DNA of 64,000 nucleotides from Polynucleobacter sp. JS-Polo-80-F4 (GTDB taxonomy: Bacteria > Pseudomonadota > Gammaproteobacteria > Burkholderiales > Burkholderiaceae), in the NCBI RefSeq assembly GCF_018881965.1, contig NZ_JACVPI010000001.1, positions 936,018 through 1,000,017 on the forward strand, read 5' to 3'. Below the pieces are notes generated by a model. It was not told where the DNA came from. It saw nothing but the letters and a program-made list of their open reading frames with translations, and did not search any database. The position numbers and the translations under genes are program-made. Of this stretch, positions 9,124 to 17,372 are shown in pieces. How positions within the stretch are numbered: the first letter of the stretch is position 1; the number at the start of each line of letters is the position of its first letter.

Positions 9124-9735
9124 ATGATGGTGTTGTACTCGGGTACTAATTGCCCATTCTCGCAACGCTGCCGTTTGGTGCTTTTTGAAAAAGGCATGGA
9201 TTTTGAAATCCGTGACGTCGACTTGTTTAATAAGGGCGAAGACATTTCAGTCATGAACCCATATGGCCAAGTTCCTATTTTGGTTGAGCGCGATTTAATT
9301 TTGTATGAGTCAAACATCATCAATGAATATATTGATGAGCGTTTTCCTCACCCTCAATTAATGCCGCCTGATCCAGTAGCTCGTGCACGTGCACGTCTCT
9401 TCCTCTTCAATTTTGAGAAAGAATTGTTTGTGCACGTAGCTGCTCTGGAAAATGAAAAAGGTAAAGCGGCTGAAAAGACTCATGAAAAAGCACGCTTAGC
9501 AATTCGTGACCGCTTGACTCAACTGGCGCCTATTTTTGTAAAAAATAAGTACATGTTGGGTGATGAATTCTCCATGTTGGATGTTGCCATTGCGCCTTTG
9601 TTGTGGCGTCTTGAGCACTATGGCATTGATCTTTCTCGTAATGCTGCTGCCCTCCTAAAATACGCTGAGCGTATTTTTAGCAGACCTGCTTACATTGAGG
9701 CTTTGACACCTTCTGAGAAGGTAATGCGCCGCTAA
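9124..9735 (+). CDS. sspA: Stringent starvation protein A (GST-fold)
   Basis: RNA-polymerase-associated protein with a glutathione-S-transferase fold, which modulates transcription in stationary phase and stress. An N-terminal thioredoxin-like domain (about 1-80, with YSGTNCPFSQRCRLVLFEKG) is followed by an all-helical domain; the length of 203 residues matches SspA. It lies between the bc1 operon and sspB, an arrangement common in proteobacteria. The start is ATG-ATG (9124 or 9127) after AAGGAA. The stop codon is embedded in a hairpin, which may set the sspA:sspB ratio. Confidence 0.9.
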   Translation: MMVLYSGTNCPFSQRCRLVLFEKGMDFEIRDVDLFNKGEDISVMNPYGQVPILVERDLILYESNIINEYIDERFPHPQLMPPDPVARARARLFLFNFEKELFVHVAALENEKGKAAEKTHEKARLAIRDRLTQLAPIFVKNKYMLGDEFSMLDVAIAPLLWRLEHYGIDLSRNAAALLKYAERIFSRPAYIEALTPSEKVMRR

Positions 9736-9748
9736 GCTTTCCTAGCGG
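9729..9748 (+). promoter_or_regulatory. Hairpin spanning the sspA stop codon
   Basis: CCGCTA (9729-9734) and TAGCGG (9743-9748) form a 6-bp stem with an 8-base loop that includes the end of the sspA stop codon; sspB starts 16 bases later. It lacks a T tract, so it is more likely an mRNA-stability or attenuating structure than a terminator. Confidence 0.4.
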
Positions 9749-9764
9749 TTCATTATTAGTCAGT

Positions 9765-10172
9765 ATGTCTGACGTTCCAAGCAACAAACCCTATCTGATC
9801 CGTGCCCTACACCAGTGGTGCACGGATTTTGGTTTTACGCCCTTCATAGCTGTTTTTGTAGACGCTAGGGTAGAGGTTCCCATGGAGTTTGTGAAGAACG
9901 ATGAGATTGTTTTGAACCTCGCCTTAGAGGCCTGCCATCAGTTGCAGATGGAAAACGATTGGATAAGCTTTCAGGCAAGGTTTGGGGGTGTTCCTCGGAA
10001 AATTATGGTCCCAGTTAGCCATGTTCTTGCTATTTATGCCAGGGAGAACGGTCAGGGTATGTCCTTCCCGTTTGATCCAGCCCAAGTCCGAGATCTCCAT
10101 ATCGCTGACTCAACAGATCAAGCCCCTGAAAAGCCAAAAACCCCAAGACCTTCCTTGAAGATTGTGAAATAG
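9765..10172 (+). CDS. sspB: ClpXP protease specificity-enhancing factor SspB
   Basis: Adaptor that delivers ssrA-tagged proteins to ClpXP. The N-terminal substrate-binding domain (about 1-110, with PYLIRALHQWCTDFGFTPF) is followed by a flexible acidic/proline linker and the C-terminal ClpX-docking peptide RPSLKIVK, which closely resembles the XB motif at the end of E. coli SspB. The protein of 135 residues has family length. It follows sspA by 29 bases and precedes a tRNA gene by 17 bases. Confidence 0.93.
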   Translation: MSDVPSNKPYLIRALHQWCTDFGFTPFIAVFVDARVEVPMEFVKNDEIVLNLALEACHQLQMENDWISFQARFGGVPRKIMVPVSHVLAIYARENGQGMSFPFDPAQVRDLHIADSTDQAPEKPKTPRPSLKIVK

Positions 10173-10189
10173 GTTAAAATATTATCCGT

Positions 10190-10265
10190 GCCCCTTTAGC
10201 TCATCTGGTAGAGCAACTGATTTGTAATCAGTAGGTGGTCTGTTCGAGTCGGACAAGGGGCACCA
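10190..10265 (+). tRNA. tRNA-Thr (anticodon TGT)
   Basis: A 76-base cloverleaf: acceptor GCCCCTT pairs with AAGGGGC, the anticodon stem ACTGA/TCAGT closes the loop TTTGTAA with anticodon TGT, and the T-arm contains GTTCGAGTC. The CCA end is encoded (10263-10265). It sits at the border between core genes and the AT-rich sugar-transfer block, a common place for integration of foreign DNA. Confidence 0.96.
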
Positions 10266-10344
10266 CCAACAATTTTCAGTCTTAAGATCCCTGACATATT
10301 AATCATAGTCATACCTATGCTGAACTCTCTCAATTGCACTTGAA

Positions 10345-11166
10345 ATGACTGAAAATATTCAGTGTCGACTATGCGAGGGTATTTCTAAATTTTCATTTAG
10401 TAAAAAAATTCTCTCCAAGCATAAGATAGGCTATTACCTCTGTGAGAATTGTGGTTCTCTACAAACTGAAGAGCCATATTGGCTAGAGGAAGCCTATGAT
10501 CCACTAAATGAGAAGTTCGATACTGGACAGCTGGTTAGAGTGTTTCATAACGCTGTATTTCTCAAGGCAATCCTTACTCATCTAGATCTATTGGGTTGCC
10601 GTCTTATTGACTATGGCTGCGGCTCAGGTTTATTAACAAGGTTTATGAGAGATATTGGAGTCGATGCCTGGGGTTTTGATTCTTACTCGGCACCTCGACT
10701 GTCCATGGGGTTTCATACAGATACTCTAGAAGGCGCGACAGTAGTTAATTTATGTGAGGTGGCAGAGCATTTTGATCACCCATTGAAATATTTCGATGAA
10801 ATTTTTTCGCATCACCCAGATTTATTGGTGATGCAAACTAATTTATTGGAGACTGTAGACGAGGGGTGGGATTATTTGGCGGTTGACCATGGACAACATA
10901 TTTTCTTTTATTCACCAAAGGGTGTCGAATATTTAGCTAAACGTAACAATATGTTAGCTACTTATATAAATGGGTTTATTGTTTTCTTTAACCCTAATTT
11001 CTTTGAAAAATTATTTGTTCAGGGTTCTTGGGTCCTTACAAGTGACTTCCAGGAAGCGCTAAATAGTTCAGTGCCAAATTTTTTGAATCAAATGTTAGCA
11101 AATGGTTATAAATACGCAATTCAAGATCATCTGATGCTGAAGAATTTAAATTCCATTAATTCTTAA
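10345..11166 (+). CDS. Class I SAM-dependent methyltransferase with N-terminal zinc ribbon
   Basis: A 273-residue putative methyltransferase. The N-terminus has two Cys pairs (CRLC at about 7-10 and CENC at about 33-36), as in methyltransferases with a small zinc-binding domain that act on sugars or other small molecules. The SAM-binding loop is LIDYGCGSGLL, and the later segment NLCEVAEHFDHP fits motif II. Substrate unknown; its position at the head of glycosyltransferase genes suggests modification of a surface sugar. Base composition is visibly more AT-rich than the flanking sspB and petABC genes. No clear ribosome binding site precedes the ATG. Confidence 0.75.
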   Translation: MTENIQCRLCEGISKFSFSKKILSKHKIGYYLCENCGSLQTEEPYWLEEAYDPLNEKFDTGQLVRVFHNAVFLKAILTHLDLLGCRLIDYGCGSGLLTRFMRDIGVDAWGFDSYSAPRLSMGFHTDTLEGATVVNLCEVAEHFDHPLKYFDEIFSHHPDLLVMQTNLLETVDEGWDYLAVDHGQHIFFYSPKGVEYLAKRNNMLATYINGFIVFFNPNFFEKLFVQGSWVLTSDFQEALNSSVPNFLNQMLANGYKYAIQDHLMLKNLNSINS

Positions 11167-11207
11167 TAAAACTGCCCCAAAAGGGCGATCTAAATGTTCG
11201 AAAAATT

Positions 11208-12023
11208 ATGAAGCATGTAGACCAGAGCTTACTTGATGCACCAATTATGGTTGTTGGTTTAATCCGGAACGGAGTGGCTACTCTCGAGGCCAATATTGCA
11301 GTATTAAGCAAGGCACTGTCAAAATTTTCTGAAGTTCATTGGCTATTGGTTGAGTCAGATAGCACTGATGGTACCGAGCAGTTATTAAGAGATATTTCAG
11401 AAAGAGTTCCTCGTTTTAGATATTTATCTCAAGGCAATTTGAACGAAAAAATGCCCCAGAGAACTGAGCGTTTAGCCTTTTGTCGCAATGTATATCGACA
11501 GGAAATTTTGAATAATCCGCTATATCAGCAAGTAAAGTATGTGATAGTTTCTGACCTAGACGACACCAATTCCCTGTTGTCTGAAGAGGCAATTCTTAGT
11601 TGCTGGGAAAGGGATGACTGGGATGTCGTTACAGCCAATCAAAAGGGACCTTATTACGATATTTGGGCCTTGAGGCATCCGGTCTGGTGTTCAAATGACT
11701 GTTGGCTGGAGCATAGATTTTTATCGCAATTTAACAATCGCCACCTTGATCTTACCTATGCTTGTGTGTATTCAAAGATGATTGAGGTTCCCAACCATTT
11801 AGATTGGTTGGAGGTTGACTCTGCATTTGGAGGGCTTGCAATTTATAAAAAATCCACCATGAAGATGGGCGTGTACGTAGGCTTGTATGCAAATGGCAGT
11901 GAGGTGTGTGAGCACGTCCCATTCAATATGGGCATCAGAGAGACGGGGGGCAGAATTTTTCTTAATCCTAGATTAATAAATACTGATTACACCGATCACT
12001 CTCTTCCCTTAAAGACAGCTTGA
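11208..12023 (+). CDS. Putative glycosyltransferase (GT-A type)
   Basis: A 271-residue protein that starts with a nucleotide-sugar-binding-like strand (IMVVGLIRNG), has LVESDSTDGTEQ near residue 50 as in GT2-like enzymes, and a DXD-type metal site in VSDLDDTNS (about residues 112-116). The segment RTERLAFCRN recalls the CAP59-like mannosyltransferase group, but I am not sure of this family assignment. No membrane segments, so a cytoplasmic enzyme acting on a lipid-linked or secreted glycan is likely. It follows the methyltransferase by 41 bases on the same strand; acceptor and donor sugar are unknown. Confidence 0.65.
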   Translation: MKHVDQSLLDAPIMVVGLIRNGVATLEANIAVLSKALSKFSEVHWLLVESDSTDGTEQLLRDISERVPRFRYLSQGNLNEKMPQRTERLAFCRNVYRQEILNNPLYQQVKYVIVSDLDDTNSLLSEEAILSCWERDDWDVVTANQKGPYYDIWALRHPVWCSNDCWLEHRFLSQFNNRHLDLTYACVYSKMIEVPNHLDWLEVDSAFGGLAIYKKSTMKMGVYVGLYANGSEVCEHVPFNMGIRETGGRIFLNPRLINTDYTDHSLPLKTA

Positions 12024-12118
12024 ATTGAGTGGCTGAAAAAGTAAAAACTATTCCTATAGGTTATTTGCAAATATAAAGCTGCTTTTCCATTTGTATTTAG
12101 ATTTTTTACTAAAAGTCT

Positions 12119-12850
12119 TTAAGGAGTATTTTGTGCGATTGTTTCAGAAATGGGTAAAGCCGTAAATTTAAGCAAATCTCCGAATATTCTCATATCAGGA
12201 ATGTTCCATATTCGTTGCCTTATTAGAAGGGCTTCCATATAGGACTCTAGGGCACGAATATCTGATATACCCCCGCCCATATAAGAGACTGGTGGCGATA
12301 TATTGAGAAGATGGCCGTCCCCAAAGGCAATTGCGTATCGACTTAAATGGTCATAATCCGAGGCAATTTTATAGCTCAAATCAAAACCATCAATGGCTAA
12401 AGAATTTTTGACTTTTAATATTGAAGTCGGATGAGGGCAGCTCATGCCATGTTTCATTTGATTTGGGGCGGGATTGAAAATATTATTTGAGAGCTCTACC
12501 AGTAGCGGTGCATGATAAGCATGATGAGTGAAAGTATTTTTTGAAAGCTCTTTTATTAGCTGACTCATCCCATCGGGAAGTATTGTATCTCCAGCCCCCA
12601 GAACCATATAGTAATCAGTTAAGGATTTTTTGAGGCATTGATTTAGGGCATCATAAAGAGAGGAGTCGCTTTCTTGATATACCTGAATATGTTTTCCAGA
12701 AAAGTTAGCTATAAAATTTTTACTTGTTTTCTCTGAAAATTTAATGATCCAAACTACATCATTTGATAACCAAGGAGCTATTGAATTTGCGGTATTCAAT
12801 AGAGCTTCCGGCTCCCCAATTACGCAGGTAAAAATTGATAAGGTTGCCAT
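12119..12850 (-). CDS. Glycosyltransferase family 2 (WcaE/AmsE-like)
   Basis: A GT2-type transferase likely to add one sugar to a surface polysaccharide. The start ATLSIFTCVIGEPEALLNTA fits the GT-A fold, and the pair ESDSSLYDALNQCL and MVLGAGDTILPDG is typical of the WcaE/AmsE-like group, where the metal site is xGD. The frame can be opened at a GTG (12862), but the ATG at 12850 gives the family-like N-terminus and was chosen. It is the only minus-strand gene inside the sugar-transfer block and shares a short AT-rich divergent gap with the next gene. The acceptor is unknown. Confidence 0.72.
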   Translation of the reverse strand: MATLSIFTCVIGEPEALLNTANSIAPWLSNDVVWIIKFSEKTSKNFIANFSGKHIQVYQESDSSLYDALNQCLKKSLTDYYMVLGAGDTILPDGMSQLIKELSKNTFTHHAYHAPLLVELSNNIFNPAPNQMKHGMSCPHPTSILKVKNSLAIDGFDLSYKIASDYDHLSRYAIAFGDGHLLNISPPVSYMGGGISDIRALESYMEALLIRQRIWNIPDMRIFGDLLKFTALPISETIAQNTP

Positions 12851-12926
12851 AATATTTTTCACTAATTTAAAAGAAGATAATAATGTTAAATTAGCATTTA
12901 ATTTTCTAATTTAATATTTGGATTTT

Positions 12927-13547
12927 ATGATACCTAAAAAGTTACATTTTGTATGGATTGGAGACGAATCAAAACGTCCTGATCACTGTATAAATACTTG
13001 GAAAGAGAAAAATCCAGATTATGAAATAGTAATTTGGGGTAATAAAGAATTAGACCAATATGGGTGGATTAATAGTAAGCATATTTATGAGATGTCCAAA
13101 AAAGAATTGTGTGGAGTGGCTGATCTCATGAGGTATGAAATTCTTTTCAGGGAGGGCGGTATTACCCTGGATGCAGATTCAATATGTTTAAACCCTCTAG
13201 AAGACTGGCTTTTAATGCCGCAGGCATTTGCATATTGGGAGCAGGAAATTGCGCGCCCAGGTCTAATAAGCGTAGGGGTGATGGGGTCTGTAAAAAACAA
13301 CCCTTTTTTTGGGGCGTGTATTCATGAATTAGAAATTAAAAGTACTGTTGTGAATGAAGATGCATGGAAAACTACGGGCCCGGTGCACCTCACCAATGTA
13401 TTTCATAAAACCCAGTACGATTTAACGATATACCCGAGCCACTTTTTTTCTAGGGATCATTTTACTGGTAAGACATATTCAGGTAGTGGACATATTTTTG
13501 CTACCCAGCTTTGGGGTTCAACTAAGGGCTATGACAACATTACTTGA
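12927..13547 (+). CDS. GT32-like glycosyltransferase (DXD sugar-binding region)
   Basis: A capsular-polysaccharide-type transferase of the Gly_transf_sug group. The N-terminus IPKKLHFVWIGDES, the segment NPDYEIVIWG and the catalytic region ADLMRYEILFREGGITLDAD (DXD, about residues 80-84) are hallmarks. A TTG at 12918 is in frame, but the ATG at 12927 gives the standard MIPK start. TAATAT at 12912-12917 could be a -10 element, which would place the transcript start within a few bases of the ATG. The 206-residue length is short but includes the full catalytic core. The donor and acceptor are unknown. Confidence 0.75.
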   Translation: MIPKKLHFVWIGDESKRPDHCINTWKEKNPDYEIVIWGNKELDQYGWINSKHIYEMSKKELCGVADLMRYEILFREGGITLDADSICLNPLEDWLLMPQAFAYWEQEIARPGLISVGVMGSVKNNPFFGACIHELEIKSTVVNEDAWKTTGPVHLTNVFHKTQYDLTIYPSHFFSRDHFTGKTYSGSGHIFATQLWGSTKGYDNIT

Positions 13548-13592
13548 ATCTTGCGATATGGCGATATTTGAAGTTATGCATGCCAATATACG

Positions 13593-15854
13593 ATGAAAAT
13601 TTTAATTGCAGTTGCAACCTATAACCGACCAATTGTTACCGAGCTTTGTTTGCAAAACCTACAATTGGTGCGCGATTCAGAGACAAGGATTGTCATATAC
13701 GATGACAACTCAGATGCATATAGTCTGGAGTTCTTAAGGGGGCTGGCTGATGAGGTGGTTCGTTTCAATGCACGTCAAGGAATTGAAAAATCGAGAGCTC
13801 AAACTTTTCGGGACTTCTTAACTAAATATCCCGATTATGAGCTCCTCTATCTAACAGACAATGATGCAATACATGACCCAAGTTTTACGACAAGACTGAG
13901 GGAGATGTTTGAAGTGCAAAAGCAATCTTCTTTGCCAATACACCCTGTAGGGCTCTTTAACTCCATATTTCATCAAGGCAGAATTCTAGGTCAGGAAGAC
14001 CAATTCAATATTTATGAAACTTGTCCCGGCATCAGTATGTGCCTCACTAGATCAATGGTTCAAAAAATTGTTGATTATCTAGATGAGGATGTACTAAATG
14101 AATCAAGTTATGGATGGGATATGAAGTGGCCTAAGGCAATCGGGCTGCCTTTTAAGATATCAAAAACCTCCTATGTTGAGCATTTTGCAAGGGATCGATT
14201 TGAATCCGGAATGCATAGCACTAATTCGGGGGTTGCACTAGAAAATGCATTGAAAGATTTTGAGAGAGATAGGGCGCTTAATCCCTCCGAATATTTGATC
14301 GAGATTAGGCCCCAAATTATTCGAGGGATTCTGGGCAGTTGGAGCGTCTCTGATGAGGCGATTTCGACGATGGTGGCAAATGCATTAAAGAAGATCCAGG
14401 AAAACCAATTTCTCGAGGCTCAAGAATTATTATTGCAAGCACATTGTCTGGATTCCAAAAATCCAAACATTATTCGTTTTTTGAGCGTAGTTTCTGCGCT
14501 CCAGTTTGATTATCAAAAAGCACTTCAATTAATCGATGAGGCTATTCAGCTGACACCTGGCTATGCAATAGCTCATAGCAACAAGGGAAATATTCTTAAG
14601 GAACTGGGCCGTCATAAAGAGGCATTGATAGCTTTAGATTTAGCCATTAAGTTGGATCCCTCTTATGCCGAAGCTTATATGAATAAGGGCAATGTTCTTT
14701 ATGAGATGACTCGCTATCAAGATGCGTTGACTTGGTTTGATAAAGCGATTGGTCTTCAGTCAAATTATGCTGAGGCATATAGCAATAAAGGTAACACTTT
14801 AGTCTTAATGGATCGCCCCCAAGAAGCCATGCAATGCTTCGATCAAGCCACTTCGATTAATCCTAATTATGTTGATGCTTATTGGCACAAAGGTTTGCTT
14901 CAATTAATTTATGGCGACTATGAAAATGGTTGGCAAAATTATGAAGCACGTTGGTTTAAGTCGAATCCAATTCAGTTTCAATTTACCAATATTCCAAGGC
15001 TCGAAAGTCTCGACAGCATTGCGGGCAAAAAGATCCTTATATGGTCTGAACAGGGTCTGGGCGATGCCTTACAGTTTTGTCGCTATATAAAACCTCTTTT
15101 TGAACTTGGTGCGCAAGTTACATTTGGGGTGCCCGCTCCGCTTCTCAGTGTATTGAAAGGATTAACAAAATTCTGCAATCTGGTTACTATTAATAACATC
15201 AAGAATGATGGGTTTGATCTCCAGTCCCCCTTACTAAGTCTGCCTTTGTTGTTTAAAACAGGCCTAGACTCAATTCCTAATCAGATCCCTTATTTAGATG
15301 TTGATCAAGTGCAGAAGAATTCTTATGAGCAAGAGATTTCGGATAAGAAAAATCTTCGCGTGGGCCTCATTTGGAATGGCGGCTTTAGGGCTGAGCATCC
15401 AGAGTTGTGGGCCATTAACAAACGCCGCAATATTGAAATGGATCAAATCGCAGCGTTGAAAGATATTCCTGGGGTTGATTTTTTTAGCTTACAAAAAGGT
15501 GATCCAGCTGAATCAGAATTAGCCGCCAGAAAAGATCAAGTTTGGCCTGAGCTTATTAATTGCGTTCATTTACTCAATGACTTCTCCGATACTGCTGCGC
15601 TGATGGATTGCTTAGATCTGATTATTTCTGTAGATACCTCTTCAGCACATTTGGCTGGGGCACTCGGTAAGCCGGTATGGATTCTCAATCGCTACGATTC
15701 TTGCTGGCGCTGGTTACGGGGAAGAGAGGATAGTCCCTGGTATCCAACAGCAAAAATCTATCAGCAAAAACAACCGGGTAATTGGGATGAGGTCATTGCG
15801 CGTGTAAGGCTTGATTTGAATGATCTTGCGCAAAAGAAGCGCGCGGCACTTTAA
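13593..15854 (+). CDS. Three-part protein: GT2-like domain, TPR repeats, GT9-like domain
   Basis: A 753-residue protein with three visible parts. Residues 1-215 form a GT-A-like domain (ILIAVATYNRPIVTELCLQN; metal site TDND at 88-91). Residues of about 255-435 are TPR units, with three closely similar copies (HSNKGNILKELGRHKEALIA, YMNKGNVLYEMTRYQDALTW, YSNKGNTLVLMDRPQEAMQC). Residues of about 440-750 resemble heptosyltransferase-like GT9 domains, including ISVDTSSAHLAGALGKPVWI. Probably a sugar-transfer enzyme with a protein-binding scaffold; substrate unknown. It ends the AT-rich block, and its stop codon overlaps that of the convergent MFS gene. Confidence 0.75.
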   Translation: MKILIAVATYNRPIVTELCLQNLQLVRDSETRIVIYDDNSDAYSLEFLRGLADEVVRFNARQGIEKSRAQTFRDFLTKYPDYELLYLTDNDAIHDPSFTTRLREMFEVQKQSSLPIHPVGLFNSIFHQGRILGQEDQFNIYETCPGISMCLTRSMVQKIVDYLDEDVLNESSYGWDMKWPKAIGLPFKISKTSYVEHFARDRFESGMHSTNSGVALENALKDFERDRALNPSEYLIEIRPQIIRGILGSWSVSDEAISTMVANALKKIQENQFLEAQELLLQAHCLDSKNPNIIRFLSVVSALQFDYQKALQLIDEAIQLTPGYAIAHSNKGNILKELGRHKEALIALDLAIKLDPSYAEAYMNKGNVLYEMTRYQDALTWFDKAIGLQSNYAEAYSNKGNTLVLMDRPQEAMQCFDQATSINPNYVDAYWHKGLLQLIYGDYENGWQNYEARWFKSNPIQFQFTNIPRLESLDSIAGKKILIWSEQGLGDALQFCRYIKPLFELGAQVTFGVPAPLLSVLKGLTKFCNLVTINNIKNDGFDLQSPLLSLPLLFKTGLDSIPNQIPYLDVDQVQKNSYEQEISDKKNLRVGLIWNGGFRAEHPELWAINKRRNIEMDQIAALKDIPGVDFFSLQKGDPAESELAARKDQVWPELINCVHLLNDFSDTAALMDCLDLIISVDTSSAHLAGALGKPVWILNRYDSCWRWLRGREDSPWYPTAKIYQQKQPGNWDEVIARVRLDLNDLAQKKRAAL

Positions 15855-17176
15855 GTGTTGAGATCAACCTTTTTGGTTTCTGGTAAATAAAAGAGCGCTG
15901 TTACGCCTGCGCTCGCCAAAAAAATAGTCGGATACCAAAGGCCGGCCTTATCCGTTCCCCATTGTTGATTTAGCCAAGTGACAATCAGGGGGAGCAAGCC
16001 ACCTATCCATCCGGCAGCTAAATTATGAGGAAGTGTTGCAGCGCTATTGCGCGACTTAGCCGGGAATAATTCTGCTAACAAGGCGGTTTGTGGGCCGACT
16101 ACTAATGCTAGTGCAAGAGATAGGGATGCAAGAATTGCACTAATGAGTAGAAGAGCCCCATTGTCACTTGTTTGTTGATAAGTATTGCCTAAATGTTGAA
16201 GCGCATTAAATGCTGGAATCGTAATGGCGGCGCCAAAAATAAGGCCACTAACGACAACAGCCTTCCGTCCCACCTTATCAGAGAGCCAACCCGCAAACAC
16301 AGTGAGCGGCAATAGGCAGAGCGTTGAATACAGGCTGAGTTGGTCGACGATTTCGGGCGCTAACTTGATGGATGTTTTTAAAAAGATTGCGGTGTAAACC
16401 TGTACACAGAAAAAAAGAACGGCACCACCAGATGAAATACAAAAAAATAGTAAAAACATTCTTTTGCGCGTTTGTGGATCGCGAAAATTAGTTATTAATG
16501 GATTCTCGATCTTGTGACTGTTTTTGGAGAGCTCTAAAAATACTGGTGTCTCCTCTAAAGCCATTCGTGCTTTAAATGCGATTAACAACAACACAATGGA
16601 AATCCAAAAAGGCACACGCCAACCCCAGGATTGAAATTCTTCTGGCGATAGGTAATTTCTGAGCAAGGCAATTTGCAGAGTCGAGAACAGAATGCCAAGC
16701 GGACCCATGAGTTGTAGGAAGCTCGTTTTAAATCCCCTGTGCTGAATACCAGCATGTTCTGTGAGATAGACAGCGCTCCCACCGATCTCTCCTCCAGCAG
16801 ACAGCCCCTGAAGAAGGCGTAAGGCTACCAAAAGGATCGGCGCCCAAATTCCTGCTTGGGCATAGGTGGGTAAAAAGCCGACGCTCACGGTCGCAACCCC
16901 CATTAGGGCAATGGTAATCATGAAGACGGGCTTACGGCCAATTCGATCGCCCATAGAGCCAAAGAGAGCAGCTCCAATAGGCCTAACCACCATCCCAACA
17001 CCAAAGGTCGCCAAACTCGCTAAAAGGGCTGTATTGGGGTCAGTTGAGGGAAAGAATAGGGGGGCGAAAACCACCGCCAGGGTCGCAAAGGTCAAAAAGT
17101 CGTACCACTCCAAAAAGGTTCCAAAGCAGGCTGCAATAGCTACTTTTCGGTAGGAATGATTATTCTGTTTTGACAT
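15851..17176 (-). CDS. MFS transporter, metabolite:H+ symporter (ProP/KgtP-like) group
   Basis: A 12-helix major facilitator of 441 residues. The loop-2 motif GDRIGRKPVFM and the equivalent loop-8 segment GWLSDKVGRKAVVVSG are clear. The N-terminal ACFGTFLEWYDFLTF is typical of the metabolite:H+ symporter (MHS) group, which includes transporters for proline/betaine, alpha-ketoglutarate and citrate. The substrate cannot be assigned. It stands alone, convergent with the GT/TPR fusion gene and divergent from the phasin gene across a 196-base gap. Confidence 0.88.
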   Translation of the reverse strand: MSKQNNHSYRKVAIAACFGTFLEWYDFLTFATLAVVFAPLFFPSTDPNTALLASLATFGVGMVVRPIGAALFGSMGDRIGRKPVFMITIALMGVATVSVGFLPTYAQAGIWAPILLVALRLLQGLSAGGEIGGSAVYLTEHAGIQHRGFKTSFLQLMGPLGILFSTLQIALLRNYLSPEEFQSWGWRVPFWISIVLLLIAFKARMALEETPVFLELSKNSHKIENPLITNFRDPQTRKRMFLLFFCISSGGAVLFFCVQVYTAIFLKTSIKLAPEIVDQLSLYSTLCLLPLTVFAGWLSDKVGRKAVVVSGLIFGAAITIPAFNALQHLGNTYQQTSDNGALLLISAILASLSLALALVVGPQTALLAELFPAKSRNSAATLPHNLAAGWIGGLLPLIVTWLNQQWGTDKAGLWYPTIFLASAGVTALFYLPETKKVDLNT

Positions 17177-17220
17177 TAAGTTATTGATTATATTGAATTT
17201 ATTTTATTTAAGGGATATAT

Positions 17221-17289
17221 TTGTTGCAAAGCAGCAAAAATTTCTTGATTTGCCCTATTCCTTCAGTTACAGTTTCATGGTGCAGTGCA
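17221..17289 (+). promoter_or_regulatory. Phasin promoter flanked by two TGC/GCA dyads (PhaR-like operators)
   Basis: A candidate promoter has TTGATT (17245-17250), a 17-base spacer and TACAGT (17268-17273). A 17-base dyad TTGTTGC-AAA-GCAGCAA (17221-17237, one mismatch) lies just upstream of the -35 element. A perfect TGCA-G-TGCA (17281-17289) covers the expected transcription start. PhaR repressors of polyhydroxybutyrate metabolism are known to bind TGC/GCA-type dyads at phasin promoters; assignment to PhaR here is inference. Confidence 0.5.
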
Positions 17290-17372
17290 ATATTTAAGGT
17301 ATCTACAGTTTTCCATCTCTTAAATCGTGCGCTTAATTGACTAGTTGTACCACTTAATTTCTGGAGAAATAC

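Noticed and set aside
14570..14900. Nucleotide tandem repeats in the GT/TPR fusion gene
   Set aside because: They are explained by the 34-residue TPR units of the encoded protein, not by a DNA repeat element.
10266..17372. Integrative element with attachment sites after tRNA-Thr
   Set aside because: No integrase gene and no second copy of the tRNA 3' end were seen by eye; horizontal gain remains possible but not as an identified element.
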